Shown here piece by piece: positions 27,504 to 36,120 of a DNA stretch of 64,000 nucleotides (the stretch's first letter is position 1; the number at the start of each line of letters is the position of its first letter). The stretch is from Lachnospiraceae bacterium 3-1 (GTDB lineage Bacteria > Bacillota > Clostridia > Lachnospirales > Lachnospiraceae), in contig KE159594.1 in the NCBI GenBank assembly GCA_000403255.2, forward strand, positions 248,001 through 312,000, in the 5' to 3' direction. A program made the translations under genes and the position numbers. A model generated the notes under the pieces. It made no database searches. It was not told where the DNA came from and saw only the letters and a list, made by a program, of their open reading frames with translations.

Positions 27504-28573
27504 TACTGGTTCCCTCCCATCATATCAATAAACCGATCAAATAAATAGCTGCTGTCCTGGGGCCCCGGACATGCTTCTGGATGAAACTGAACCGTGAAAA
27601 CAGGTTTCCTGATGTATCGTAATCCCTCGTTGGTTCCATCGTTTACATTGAGAAAAGCTGGGACTGCGATGGAAGAATCCAGCTTGTCCGTGTCTACCAC
27701 ATACCCATGGTTTTGAGAAGAAATATACACCCTTCCTGTCTCCAAATCCTTAACCGGATGATTCCCACCCCTGTGGCCGTACTTCATTTTGTAGGTGTCT
27801 GCCCCATTTGCCAAAGCCATAAGCTGATGCCCCAGGCAGATGGCAAAAATCGGCGTTTGGGATTCGTATAACTTCCGAATTTCCTGAATGATTTCTTTAC
27901 ACTCTTTGGGATCTCCAGGACCATTGCTTAACATGATTCCATCAGGATGATCTGCAAGAATCTCTTTTGCAGGCGTATGAGCTGGATAAATGGTAACCTG
28001 GCATCCGCGCCGCTGCAGGGATTTTGCAATATTTTTCTTAGCTCCCAAATCCAAAAGAGCCACTTTTTTCCCCTTTCCTTTCTGTACAAAAGCAGTTTGA
28101 CAGGTAACTTTTTCCACCACATTTCCTGTCCGGTATGCTTTTAATTTTGGAATCACTTCTTCCATCTGGTAATTTTCATTGGTGGTAATCATGCCGTTCA
28201 TGGTTCCTTTTTCCCGAAGGATTTTCGTCAATGCCCTGGTATCAATCCCTGCAATTCCAGGAATATCGTATTTTAATAAAAAATCCTGAATGGTTCCCTG
28301 ACAGCGAAAATTGCTTGGGATTCGGGATAATTCCCTTACAATATACCCGTCGCTCCAGGGTTTTTCCGATTCCATATCTGGTGTAATTCCATAATTTCCA
28401 ATCAATGGATAAGTCATGACTACTGCCTGTCCAGCATAAGATGGGTCTGTTAAAACCTCAAGATAACCTGTCATAGAGGTATTGAAGACAATTTCACTGA
28501 TTACTTCTCTGGTAGAACCAATACTTGTACCTTTAAATACGGTTCCATCCTCCAGTATAAGAAATGCTTTCAT
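27503..28573 (-). CDS. carA: Carbamoyl-phosphate synthase small (glutaminase) subunit
   Basis: 356 residues, GGGAGG eight bases before ATG. N-terminal CPSase small-chain domain (EDGTVFKGTSIGS, FNTSMTGYLEVLTDPSYAGQ) and a C-terminal class I glutamine amidotransferase with nucleophile Cys in FAICLGHQ and His/Glu in FHPEA. It hydrolyses glutamine and channels ammonia to CarB. The roughly 140-nt leader contains an A-rich/T-rich imperfect hairpin ending in a long T-run at about 28609-28640, a possible attenuator. I see no PyrR-binding consensus. Confidence 0.97.
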   Translation of the reverse strand: MKAFLILEDGTVFKGTSIGSTREVISEIVFNTSMTGYLEVLTDPSYAGQAVVMTYPLIGNYGITPDMESEKPWSDGYIVRELSRIPSNFRCQGTIQDFLLKYDIPGIAGIDTRALTKILREKGTMNGMITTNENYQMEEVIPKLKAYRTGNVVEKVTCQTAFVQKGKGKKVALLDLGAKKNIAKSLQRRGCQVTIYPAHTPAKEILADHPDGIMLSNGPGDPKECKEIIQEIRKLYESQTPIFAICLGHQLMALANGADTYKMKYGHRGGNHPVKDLETGRVYISSQNHGYVVDTDKLDSSIAVPAFLNVNDGTNEGLRYIRKPVFTVQFHPEACPGPQDSSYLFDRFIDMMGGNQ

Positions 28574-28717
28574 TTATTTACCTCCCTTTCTATCTGATTT
28601 TTGGCAAAAAAAAAGAGTGAATTGCATCATTGCAGTCTTTTTTCAAAATTTTGTCGTTATTCTGTTCTATGGTATAGGCCACAGCTTTCATACTATATTT
28701 ATACCTAAATTGATAAG

Positions 28718-28746
28718 ATTTTACCACAGCATGGAGAATTTTTCAA
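28718..28746 (-). promoter_or_regulatory. carAB promoter
   Basis: Minus-strand TTGAAA (28741-28746), 17-bp spacer, TAAAAT (28718-28723). The transcript would start near 28711, giving a leader of about 138 nt before carA. Confidence 0.65.
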
Positions 28747-28755
28747 GTTTTTTTG

Positions 28756-28930
28756 CACAGACGTGTGGGTAAAACAACAATCCTTAAGGAATTTTCAGGT
28801 CGACTTCCCACCATATTTTATTCTGCCCAAGAAAAAAATGATGGTTTTGAAAATGGAGCTCTGGGAACCTAATATATACTATAGCATTCTTGAAGCAATG
28901 TTGGAAAATCTAAACTTTGGGACTTTCTTG
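28756..28930 (+). pseudogene. Fragment of an archaeal-type AAA ATPase gene (DUF234 group)
   Basis: The frame from 28756 reads HRRVGKTTILKEFSG then PTIFYSAQEKNDGF, the GRRRVGKT Walker A and following strand of DUF234-linked ATPases, and stops at 28872. Shortly after, another frame reads YYSILEAM, which resembles a late segment of the same family. No start codon, so it is the relic of a gene with large deletions. Confidence 0.6.
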
Positions 28931-29030
28931 CGAATGTTGACGACTACGGAATCCCGCACATACATTTATCTTTTTTATTTTCTATAACATTAAGAATTCT
29001 ATTTCATTTTTGCCAAAGGGGATGTAAAAT

Positions 29031-29132
29031 ATGGTCAATGGCAAACCAGAATTGACCGCTGTAGTAGATGTTTTAGAGGAGATGTCAGATATGGATGCTT
29101 TAAATAATTTACTGAAAAGTATCAAACTTTAA
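29031..29132 (+). CDS. 33-residue open frame, unrecognised
   Basis: Begins ATG GTC AAT GGC and encodes an acidic helical peptide with VVDVLEEMSDMDALNNLL. No clear ribosome site. Probably a scrap of a larger gene in this mobile-DNA scar; no family recognised. Confidence 0.25.
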   Translation: MVNGKPELTAVVDVLEEMSDMDALNNLLKSIKL

Positions 29133-29224
29133 TAGTACAGGCACTGGATGAATAATCTAGGATGAATAATCAATAATTTTAAATAGAATCCTGTTTATTT
29201 CTGATTTGGGTTTTAGAACTATTT

Positions 29225-29365
29225 ATGGTATTTTTTATATCAGCAATCTGGATTTTAAAAACATTGGTAGTGGCTATTGGAGCCGGGCTTGCAGTATGGG
29301 GAGTGATTAATCTTCTGGAAGGTTATGGAAACGACAGCCCAGGTGCAAATGCTCATGTACGGTAA
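29225..29365 (+). pseudogene. Truncated Maff2-family conjugative-element protein
   Basis: 46 residues: a start like MVFFISAIWILKTLVVA followed by IGAGLAVWGVINLLEGYGND and SPGAN. This is the membrane segment of Maff2 proteins encoded by Tn1549/CTn-type integrative conjugative elements, which are normally some 25 residues longer. The C-terminus is lost at a stop after NAHVR. It marks the scar of a former conjugative element. Confidence 0.7.
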
Positions 29366-29479
29366 AGAAGCAAGCAACCGAAAACAAGAGATAGACAGCC
29401 AGTTATACACATTACCGCCAATGCTGACTTCTACGGAATCCCCCATTCCTTTCTGTCCTTATGAAAATTTATATAGGCC

Positions 29480-29653
29480 TTGACAAACTAATTTATTTCT
29501 GCTAGCTTATACAATAGTTATCGGAGGACTTATAAGCGTAAGTATAAGACCGGATAAGATAGCGGACATACGGTTTGTCGGAGGGTTACTCTTGCGTATG
29601 AGAGTGCCGGATAAGAAAACCGTTCCTGTTCGTTTTTCTTATCCGGTTTTTAT
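29480..29653 (+). promoter_or_regulatory. Structured leader with two tandem motif copies (guanidine-IV/mepA riboswitch candidate)
   Basis: After TTGACA (29480-29485) the leader has two matching units. Unit 1, 29521-29558: TCGGAGG, stem CTTATA/TATAAG with loop AGCGTAAG, then CCGGATAAG. Unit 2, 29578-29615: TCGGAGG, stem ACTCT/AGAGT with loop TGCGTATG, then CCGGATAAG. The tail of unit 2 is the 5' arm of the terminator at 29607-29653. Stems differ in sequence but not in pairing, which indicates a conserved RNA. The downstream gene is a MepA-like MATE pump, the context of guanidine-IV (mepA) riboswitches. The class name is inference. Confidence 0.6.
29607..29653 (+). terminator. Regulatory intrinsic terminator in the MATE leader
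   Basis: CCGGATAAGAAAA (29607-29619) pairs with TTTTCTTATCCGG (ends 29646) and is followed by TTTTTATTT. It lies before the MATE start codon, so it must be conditional. Its 5' arm overlaps unit 2 of the structured leader. Confidence 0.85.
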
Positions 29654-29676
29654 TTGCAAAAAAGGAGGTAAAGGCA

Positions 29677-31011
29677 ATGAATTTGCTAAATGGAAACATC
29701 AAACCAATCTATTTCAAGTATTTTTCTGCTGCCTTTGGAAGCGCAATGATTACTTCTGTATATTCACTTGTGGATATGGCAATGGTAGGACAATATCAAG
29801 GTCCGGACGGAACGGCGGCATTAGCTGTTGTCGCCCCTGTATGGAATGTTATTTACAGTCTGGGGCTGCTCATGGGAATTGGCGGTTCTGTGATTTTTAG
29901 TACAGTCAGAGGACAGGAAACACAGAAAAGCAGAAACGAAAATGAATATTTTACTGTTGCGGCTATAGGCTCTGTCATTCTTGCTTTCGTGTCATGGGCG
30001 GCAATTATATTTTTTGACAAGCCAATCCTATTGTTTTTTGGTGCAGACAGCAGCTTGCTTTCATTGGCTGAATCTTATTTAACGCCAGTAAAAGCAGTCA
30101 TTCCGCTGTTCCTGTTCAATCAAATGCTGGCGGCGTTTCTGCGAAATGACAATCACCCCGAACTTGCAACTGTCGGCGTATTAGCAGGGGGATTGTTCAA
30201 TGTTGTTGGCGATTACATTTTTGTATTTACTTTTGATATGGGGATTTTGGGTGCAGGACTTGCAACGGCAGTTGGCTCTGGGATTTCGTTTGCGGTTATG
30301 CTTTCCCATTTCTGGTCTAAGAAAAATACGCTGGTTCTCCGAAAACCGACTGGAATTGTGGAAAAATTGAGGGAAATATCGGTTACTGGCTTCTCAACAT
30401 TTTTTATTGATATTGCAATGGGGATTTTGACAGTGCTTTTCAACCGTCAGATTATGAAATATTTAGGCAGTAATGCACTTGCTGTTTATGGCCCGATTAT
30501 CAATGTAAGCACGATTGTTCAGTGCTGCGCTTATAGTGTGGGGCAGGCTGCACAGCCAATTATTTCTATCAATTTTGGAGCAAAGAAATGGCGGCGTATT
30601 AAAGAAACTCTGCGGTGTGCCCTTTATACTGTTGGAGCATTCAGTATATTTTGGACTGCCCTCAGTTTGATTTGCCCTAATTTGTACATTTACATTTTTA
30701 TGAAGCCAACAAAAACAATATTGGATATTGCGCCCGCAATCATCCGTTGTTATAGCATTTCGTTTACATTGCTGCCGCTGAATATTTTCTCCACTTATTA
30801 TTTTCAAGTGCTGATGAAACCAAGAGCCGCTTTTTGTGTATCTGTTTTCAGAGGCTGCATTGTCAGTGGAATTCTAATTATGCTGTTACCGATTGTGGCA
30901 GGGGCAAATTCCATATGGTTTGCAATGCCAATCACAGAATTATTAGTTGCCATATATTCCGTATTTATGATGAGTAAATATACAAAAGCGTTATCAAAGG
31001 ATTCTTTATGA
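29677..31011 (+). CDS. MATE-family multidrug efflux transporter, MepA-like
   Basis: 444 residues with twelve hydrophobic segments, AAGGAGG eight bases before ATG. MatE halves are visible (VDMAMVGQYQGPDGTAALAVVAPVWN; later VGQAAQPIISINFGAKKW, the MepA-subgroup signature). It should exchange cationic compounds for Na+ or H+. The riboswitch-like leader implies ligand-induced expression. Its stop overlaps the start of the broken kinase-like gene that follows. Confidence 0.9.
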   Translation: MNLLNGNIKPIYFKYFSAAFGSAMITSVYSLVDMAMVGQYQGPDGTAALAVVAPVWNVIYSLGLLMGIGGSVIFSTVRGQETQKSRNENEYFTVAAIGSVILAFVSWAAIIFFDKPILLFFGADSSLLSLAESYLTPVKAVIPLFLFNQMLAAFLRNDNHPELATVGVLAGGLFNVVGDYIFVFTFDMGILGAGLATAVGSGISFAVMLSHFWSKKNTLVLRKPTGIVEKLREISVTGFSTFFIDIAMGILTVLFNRQIMKYLGSNALAVYGPIINVSTIVQCCAYSVGQAAQPIISINFGAKKWRRIKETLRCALYTVGAFSIFWTALSLICPNLYIYIFMKPTKTILDIAPAIIRCYSISFTLLPLNIFSTYYFQVLMKPRAAFCVSVFRGCIVSGILIMLLPIVAGANSIWFAMPITELLVAIYSVFMMSKYTKALSKDSL

Positions 31012-31173
31012 ACAAAATTATTACAGTAAGCCGGTAATTGGGCCGCGGCGGGCGAGGAAAGTAAGGTAATTTGCTGCCGCCAAAAAACACCCTCTGATGA
31101 ACATTTGACAGACAAGGAACTAAAACGCCAGATTACTTTAATAGATAAAAAGCATTGTACCTGCATTGTCTAA
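31008..31173 (+). pseudogene. Cytidylate kinase-like gene remnant
   Basis: Starts as ATG overlapping the MATE stop and reads MNKIITVSR, a stop, then LGRGGRGK, another stop: the P-loop start of AAA/cytidylate kinase-like proteins (usually SRQFGSGGRE). The end of the family is recognisable further on (LTDKELKRQITLIDKKH) before TAA at 31171-31173. Only about 55 codons of some 200 remain. Confidence 0.65.
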
Positions 31174-31260
31174 ATTGTTTTTATAGACTGAAATCAACGA
31201 TTTGGGAAAGTGCAACTATAAAATTATTAAATGCCTTTTATGAAACGAAAGGAGTAACTA

Positions 31261-31540
31261 TGAGTAAAACAATTAACACTGTATTAGGACCAATCAAAGC
31301 AGAAGATCTTGGCAAAACCTTAATGCATGAGCATCTGATTTATAGATTCTGCGAATTCCAAGGCGACAGCACATGGGGAAGCTTTGACAAACTCAACTGC
31401 ATCAAAGAAAATATGAAATAGCTTGTTCCGTTAAAAGAAAAATACGGATTCAAAACCATTATAGATGCAACCAATAACGAGTGCGGAAGAGACCCTTTCT
31501 TCCTTGCAAAAATGGCTACCATTCTGGAATGGATTGAAGC
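31261..31540 (+). pseudogene. Truncated phosphotriesterase-family (amidohydrolase) gene
   Basis: AAAGGAG precedes the ATG. It encodes MSKTINTVLGPIKAEDLGKT followed by LMHEHLIY with the metal-binding HxH pair. A stop follows residue 53, after which the same frame continues LVPLKEKYGFKTIIDATNNECGRDPFFLAKMA, then ends in unrelated DNA at a GAAGCTGGC/GCCAGCTTC hairpin. Both the nonsense codon and the missing 250 C-terminal residues make it non-functional. Confidence 0.75.
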
Positions 31541-31745
31541 TGGCTTATCGAAAAGGCCAGCTTCACTATATGTTTCCCCCATTTTTTCTGCAAATCCTGT
31601 AAACCATGCATCAACAACAATACCCTAGACCTTTCCCAAACCGAACTTCCCAGTCTGTGCGAAAGAAAGATACCCCGTAAAATAAAGGAAATTCCACAAA
31701 TTTTCACTATTACTGTGCATATCTTCATTCTAGATAGGAGCGATT

Positions 31746-32534
31746 CTATTTTGCTACAGCCATATGTACCGACATATCCAGGCTTAAAGGCGTAACCGAT
31801 ATTTTATTTTCCACATATACCGTATAGATATCACTGTCCTTTTCCAAGGACTTCATGTCTACATATTGTACGGATTTCAAACGATATGGCTTGTCAAGCT
31901 CTCTTTTTTCTGGTTTCACAAAATAATAGTTATTTTGCTTACTTTGTGTTGTAATCCGGTACGCAATTGGTCCTTTTAGATCCGCCGGAACATTGATATT
32001 CCAAATATCAGTTTTCTCTGGCATTCCCTGGACCAGCACATCTTCTATGAACTTACGCAAAATCATTTTTGCTGGTTCCCAATCAACCTCATCGAATTCT
32101 TCTGACCTGTATTTCCCATATTCCATGGCCATTGATACCGCAATCCCCGGAATTCCATAGCTATTTGCTTCAAAGGCTGCACCCAATGTTCCACTGCACG
32201 TAATCGTAGTTCCCAGATTCTCACCATAGTTGATGCCGCTAATACATAAATCCGGTTTTCTTTCTGACAACTCCACCACCCCATGGGCGACTGCTAGAGC
32301 GGGAGATCCATGGACTGCATAAGCCGTATGCTTTCTTGTGCCAAGGCACATTTCCACCTTTTCAATCCTTCCAGTCTCCTCTGTTCTGGGAAATGCTCTT
32401 GCCATTCCAGTCTGTTGTCGATTCGGCGCCACAACCAATAAATCACCATATGGCTCTGCTGCTTTGGCCGCTGCCAATAACCCTGGACTCTTAATCCCAT
32501 CATCATTCGTAATCATTATCAAAGGCTTCTTCAT
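31746..32534 (-). CDS. surE: SurE-family 5'/3'-nucleotidase
   Basis: 262 residues. SurE landmarks: ITNDDGIKSPGL with the metal-binding Asp pair, VVAPNRQQTGMA, SGINYGENLG with the catalytic Asn, and YSGTLGAA-like CSGTLGAAFEAN. It is a metal-dependent phosphomonoesterase. Here it is the last gene of the SDR-FGGY kinase operon, which suggests it removes phosphate from a pathway intermediate rather than serving a housekeeping role. That is inference. Confidence 0.92.
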   Translation of the reverse strand: MKKPLIMITNDDGIKSPGLLAAAKAAEPYGDLLVVAPNRQQTGMARAFPRTEETGRIEKVEMCLGTRKHTAYAVHGSPALAVAHGVVELSERKPDLCISGINYGENLGTTITCSGTLGAAFEANSYGIPGIAVSMAMEYGKYRSEEFDEVDWEPAKMILRKFIEDVLVQGMPEKTDIWNINVPADLKGPIAYRITTQSKQNNYYFVKPEKRELDKPYRLKSVQYVDMKSLEKDSDIYTVYVENKISVTPLSLDMSVHMAVAK

Positions 32535-32577
32535 TCTTCCATACCCCCTTCTCTATAGGACCTCTGATGCTTATTTC

Positions 32578-32626
32578 AAAATCCCTGTGGAAGGCTTGCT
32601 CCTATACAAACCTTCCACAGGGATTT
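32578..32626 (-). terminator. Strong hairpin between the FGGY kinase and surE
   Basis: A 16-bp stem AAATCCCTGTGGAAGG / CCTTCCACAGGGATTT with a 16-base loop, and TTTTGAAATAA after it on the minus strand. It lies between kinase stop (32653) and surE start (32534). It may lower surE expression or act as a processing/stability hairpin. Confidence 0.65.
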
Positions 32627-32652
32627 CAATACGGTAATATAGCGTTTTTTAT

Positions 32653-34083
32653 TTAACTAAATATCTCGTAAGTTTTCTTAAGCACTTCATCCGTATGCTC
32701 CGTAATTCCAAGATAAACTGGAAGCATTTTCTGATACAATTCAACATTCTCTGGTTTTGGATCAAATGTATCCTTGATGCGAACCATACCTGCAACCGCC
32801 TCATCAAATCCTTCGTATATACCTGCTGCAACCGCCGCACAGATTGCAGAGCCAAGCCCTGCGGCGCCATTCACTTCATTTCTTACCGTACGCATGTTGA
32901 ACACATCTGCCAGTATCTGCATAAACAAATCGCTGTTAGAGCCTCCACCCGTTACAATCATCTGTTCAAGAGTTACACCAACCTCGTTGCTCATATCGTC
33001 CACATGCTTCTTCATGGTCATTGCAACTGCCTCTAAAAGAGAACGGTAAATATGCCCTCTGGTATGTCTTCCGTCAAAACCAATCATAATGCCTTTCTTA
33101 TAGCGGGCATCCACCGGAGCTAACCAGTCAAGTACCGTCATCAGTCCATCGCTTCCAGTTGGAACATTCTTGGCTTCCTCACTCAAAAGCTCTTCCGCTG
33201 ACATGCCTCTTTCTTTTGCCATCTTTACATAACTTACCCCAAGCGCCTCCCGGAACCAGCTAATGGTCCACATGCCTCTTCGAATTCCGTTACTATCGTA
33301 AAGGAACTTATTGGGTACACAGGAAAACTTCGGCCATGCATATGAGGTTCCCTTTAGATTCTCTTTTCCTTCCATCATAGCAGTTGTGTAAGTTCCCAGT
33401 GAAAGACATGCTGTGGTATCTCCCATACATCCTGTCCCCAGCCCTTCCACTGCTTTATCATTGGAAGTAGCCACTACTGGAACTCCTTCTGGAAGCCCTG
33501 TGCGCTCTGCTGCTTCTTTTGTCACATATCCAAGGATATCTCCTGGCATTACCAGCTCAAAGAGCATCTCTCTTGGCATCCCTGTTTCCTCATAGCTCTT
33601 TGGGTCCTCTGACCATCTCCAGTGATCTACATCCACGGGCCATCCATACTCATAATTTGCAACCGTATCCTTAAATTCACCTGTGAGACGGTTTGTAATA
33701 TATCCCGAAGAAGCACAGATCCATCTGACATCTGGATTTGCATGGTCATAGGGCTGAGACACACGGATATCCATCCAGCTAAGGGCAGGCTGTGCCAGAG
33801 AACCGTCTTCTTTCAGATATGCGCGACAGCAACGAATGGTACACAATCCAATTCCAACAATATCCTTCATATCCCCTTCAAACTTTGTCATACATTTTTT
33901 ACTTGCGGCGCAGATTGCATCCCACCAGTCATCATCAGGATGCTCTACGTATCCAGGCTTTGGTAAGTCATATGGCCTAAGGGGTTCTTTATCTTCACAA
34001 ACAATATTTCCCTTGGTGTCAAAAATTGTAATCTTTGCGCTCTGTGAACCTTCGTCAATACCAATGATATATTTTTCACTCAT
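32653..34083 (-). CDS. FGGY-family carbohydrate kinase
   Basis: 476 residues, full length. N-terminal ATPase half begins YIIGIDEGSQSAKITIFD (phosphate-1 motif). The substrate-side segments PGYVEHPDDDWWDAI and LSWMDIR are present. The C-terminal half has LSLGTYTTAMM and IVTGGGSNSDLFMQILADVF (adenosine motif). It phosphorylates a polyol or sugar-like substrate; the residues seen do not name it. It sits 22 bp after the SDR gene, so an oxidoreductase-kinase pair handles the same compound or successive intermediates. Confidence 0.9.
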   Translation of the reverse strand: MSEKYIIGIDEGSQSAKITIFDTKGNIVCEDKEPLRPYDLPKPGYVEHPDDDWWDAICAASKKCMTKFEGDMKDIVGIGLCTIRCCRAYLKEDGSLAQPALSWMDIRVSQPYDHANPDVRWICASSGYITNRLTGEFKDTVANYEYGWPVDVDHWRWSEDPKSYEETGMPREMLFELVMPGDILGYVTKEAAERTGLPEGVPVVATSNDKAVEGLGTGCMGDTTACLSLGTYTTAMMEGKENLKGTSYAWPKFSCVPNKFLYDSNGIRRGMWTISWFREALGVSYVKMAKERGMSAEELLSEEAKNVPTGSDGLMTVLDWLAPVDARYKKGIMIGFDGRHTRGHIYRSLLEAVAMTMKKHVDDMSNEVGVTLEQMIVTGGGSNSDLFMQILADVFNMRTVRNEVNGAAGLGSAICAAVAAGIYEGFDEAVAGMVRIKDTFDPKPENVELYQKMLPVYLGITEHTDEVLKKTYEIFS

Positions 34084-34105
34084 TCCATTGTCCTCTCTTT
34101 ATGTA

Positions 34106-34894
34106 TTATCTTACCAGATATCCACCGTCCACGACTAACACTGTACCATTCACATAATCAGAAGCATGGCTCGCAAGGAATACAGTTGCACCCATCAGAT
34201 CCTGTCTCTCACCCCAACGGTCCGCTGGAATATGGTTCTTAATGGCAATGTATTTGGGATCTTCCTCGTTCCCACTTCCTGTTCCGGCTGTCATAGCAGT
34301 CTGGAAATATCCTGGCGCAATACCATTGACACAGATACCATATTTTCCAAGCTCGTCTGCATAAGCCTTTGTAAGTCCCATAAGACCAGCCTTCATTGCC
34401 GCATATGCTGGAGACCCAAGTCCGCCTAAGAAGGAGAACAAGGAACAGATATTGATAATCTTGCCGCTCTTTTGGGGAATCATATATTTTGCAACCGCAT
34501 GACTTAAATCAAATGCGCCTGTCAGGTTAATGGCAATCATTGGGTCCCATTCCGCTCTGCCAAATTCTAACACATCAGCAATCTTACAGATACCTGCACA
34601 ATTTACAAGAATATCTACCTGCCCATATGTTTCCACACACTTGTCGGCAATCTTGTCACACATGCCATCCTCTGTCAGATCACCCTGCATAAAGGTATAT
34701 TTTACTCCACAGTCCTCAATCAATTTTTTCGTAGTCCCATCATCATCTACAAATGCAAATGCAAAAATATCTGCGCCTGCTTTTGCAAGGGCCAATGCAA
34801 ATGCCTGTCCAAGTCCGCTGTTTCCTCCTGTTACAATCGCTTTCTTACCCTTTAGTGAAAAGAAATCCATAGAAAAATCATTAATGTTTACCAT
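34106..34894 (-). CDS. Short-chain dehydrogenase/reductase
   Basis: 262 residues from ATG 34894 (GGAGG eight bases upstream; the earlier ATG at 34909 has none). Classical SDR: nucleotide motif TGGNSGLG near residue 23, NCAG, catalytic Ser in CSLFSFLGG, YAAMK with Tyr and Lys, and C-terminal VDGGYLVR. Related in style to KduD-like polyol/uronate dehydrogenases. First gene after leader A, so it is under terminator/antiterminator control. Confidence 0.92.
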   Translation of the reverse strand: MVNINDFSMDFFSLKGKKAIVTGGNSGLGQAFALALAKAGADIFAFAFVDDDGTTKKLIEDCGVKYTFMQGDLTEDGMCDKIADKCVETYGQVDILVNCAGICKIADVLEFGRAEWDPMIAINLTGAFDLSHAVAKYMIPQKSGKIINICSLFSFLGGLGSPAYAAMKAGLMGLTKAYADELGKYGICVNGIAPGYFQTAMTAGTGSGNEEDPKYIAIKNHIPADRWGERQDLMGATVFLASHASDYVNGTVLVVDGGYLVR

Positions 34895-34989
34895 TATAAT
34901 AACCTCCATCTTTGTGATTTAATATGTTCCTCTAAAAGAGTAGATTCTTATCTGCGCACAACAAGAACCAACAGAATTTCACTCTCCAT

Positions 34990-35045
34990 GGCGCCAAGCA
35001 CAATTGCGAAGCAATGTTTTACCTCTTGTGGGAGCGCTCCTCCCC
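34990..35045. repeat. REP-like dispersed repeat, copy 2
   Basis: The core GCACAATTGCGAAGCAAT plus TTTTACCTCTTGTG matches copy 1 at 4465-4510 with few differences. It sits in the leader between the regulatory terminator and the SDR start. Next to it GCGCTCC TCC CCGGAGGG forms another small hairpin. Confidence 0.6.
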
Positions 35046-35084
35046 GGAGGGTTTTTTCTTTCTAGGATATAATCTCCTATAAAG

Positions 35085-35189
35085 TAAAAAAAAGAGCAAC
35101 TTCTACCTAAATTCATAGATAAAAGTTACTCTCTCTTCCGCTCTTTTAGTAACTATCCACATTATAACCTTGGAATCTAAGATTGTCAA
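35085..35189 (-). promoter_or_regulatory. Leader A: promoter, antiterminator hairpin and terminator of the SDR-kinase-surE operon
   Basis: Minus strand. TTGACA (35184-35189), 17-bp spacer, TATAAT (35161-35166): a consensus promoter. The transcript begins with hairpin AGTTACT...AGTAACT (35124-35154), whose loop holds AGAG and AGAGAG. The 3' arm lies inside the 5' arm of a 17-bp terminator stem (35093-35132) followed by eight T. The two folds exclude each other. The same plan recurs at 43.6, 43.9 and 45.2 kb. Confidence 0.85.
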
Positions 35190-35223
35190 TATCGTGATAA
35201 TACTTAAAAACGCTATTCAATTT

Positions 35224-36105
35224 TTATTCATATTGCACAATTCTTATTTCATTACTTAACACAGGCGTAAAACGCCCAACCCTGAATTTTCGTACAAACA
35301 GTTCACACTTACACAGAAAGAGGTAAAAAACATTCTTTCCACACCCTCGCAATGTCTCAAAATTCCCTTGTCCCTTTGCAATACACAAGTCTGCACTTTC
35401 GATCCACGTAAGCGCTGTCTCATTCACCTGATCCAATGGCGTCCCAGGAACATCTGTACCATTGGGAATTACTGAGGCTATCTCGGTAAGCCCTACTGCC
35501 TTTGCATCGATATATGTCGCATCGTTCAGTACCGGAGCCCCTCTGACAATCACGCCTACTTCCAGATTAGGATAGAACTCTTTCACCACCTCTAGAAATA
35601 TTTTATCAAGAACAATCTCTCCTGCATTATCGGTGATATATGCCAGCCTTTTTGCATTTGCAAGATCCGCCCGTAGATACTCAAGTTCCTCCTCTGAAAG
35701 ACGAATTTCCCCCCGTTTGCTTAGTAATTCGCCCAGCTTTTCTTCCTTCACCTCAGACATGGCCCCAAAATCTATGTAGTTTCCGGTTACGGCATATTGG
35801 AGCCCTGCAAGAAATGGATCCTTTTCTCCTGCAATTTCCTGACGAATTTCCTCTTCCTGCCTCATCAGTATCCGGTTATACTTCTTTTTCGGATATTGAT
35901 AAGAATCCGATACTTTTAAGTGGGCCTCCGCCGCTGAAATCACTTCCGCCATCAAGACAGGAGCAGATTTTTCTTCTGCTGAATCAAGCACCCTTTCCAT
36001 CTGTTCCAAAACCGCTGCCTGAACACTTTCTGAAGCATGATATTGCTCCAACAATCCTGACACTTTATTTCTACAACATTCGAAACACTCTTTCTCTGCT
36101 TTCAT
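35224..36105 (-). CDS. DUF89/ARMT1-like damage-control phosphatase family protein
   Basis: 293 residues. N-terminal cysteines (CFECC) and helical domain, then the DUF89 core with metal-site segment ITDNAGEIVLDKIF, a VRGAPVLNDATYIDAK segment and IAKGQGNFETL. Family members are metal-dependent phosphatases for damaged or side-product sugar phosphates. Last gene of the eight-gene operon, 15 bp after the GlpP-like gene. A clean-up role for a phosphorylated intermediate fits the context but is inference. Confidence 0.85.
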   Translation of the reverse strand: MKAEKECFECCRNKVSGLLEQYHASESVQAAVLEQMERVLDSAEEKSAPVLMAEVISAAEAHLKVSDSYQYPKKKYNRILMRQEEEIRQEIAGEKDPFLAGLQYAVTGNYIDFGAMSEVKEEKLGELLSKRGEIRLSEEELEYLRADLANAKRLAYITDNAGEIVLDKIFLEVVKEFYPNLEVGVIVRGAPVLNDATYIDAKAVGLTEIASVIPNGTDVPGTPLDQVNETALTWIESADLCIAKGQGNFETLRGCGKNVFYLFLCKCELFVRKFRVGRFTPVLSNEIRIVQYE

Positions 36106-36120
36106 GGCTTCTCCCTCCTG

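Noticed and set aside
28574-28717. PyrR-type attenuator before carA
   Set aside because: There is a T-rich imperfect hairpin, but no PyrR-binding loop consensus and the stem has mismatches; left as a weak possibility only.
31516-31728. Minus-strand frame after surE
   Set aside because: It crosses the hairpin at 31536-31564 and the phosphotriesterase relic; no start site or family match.
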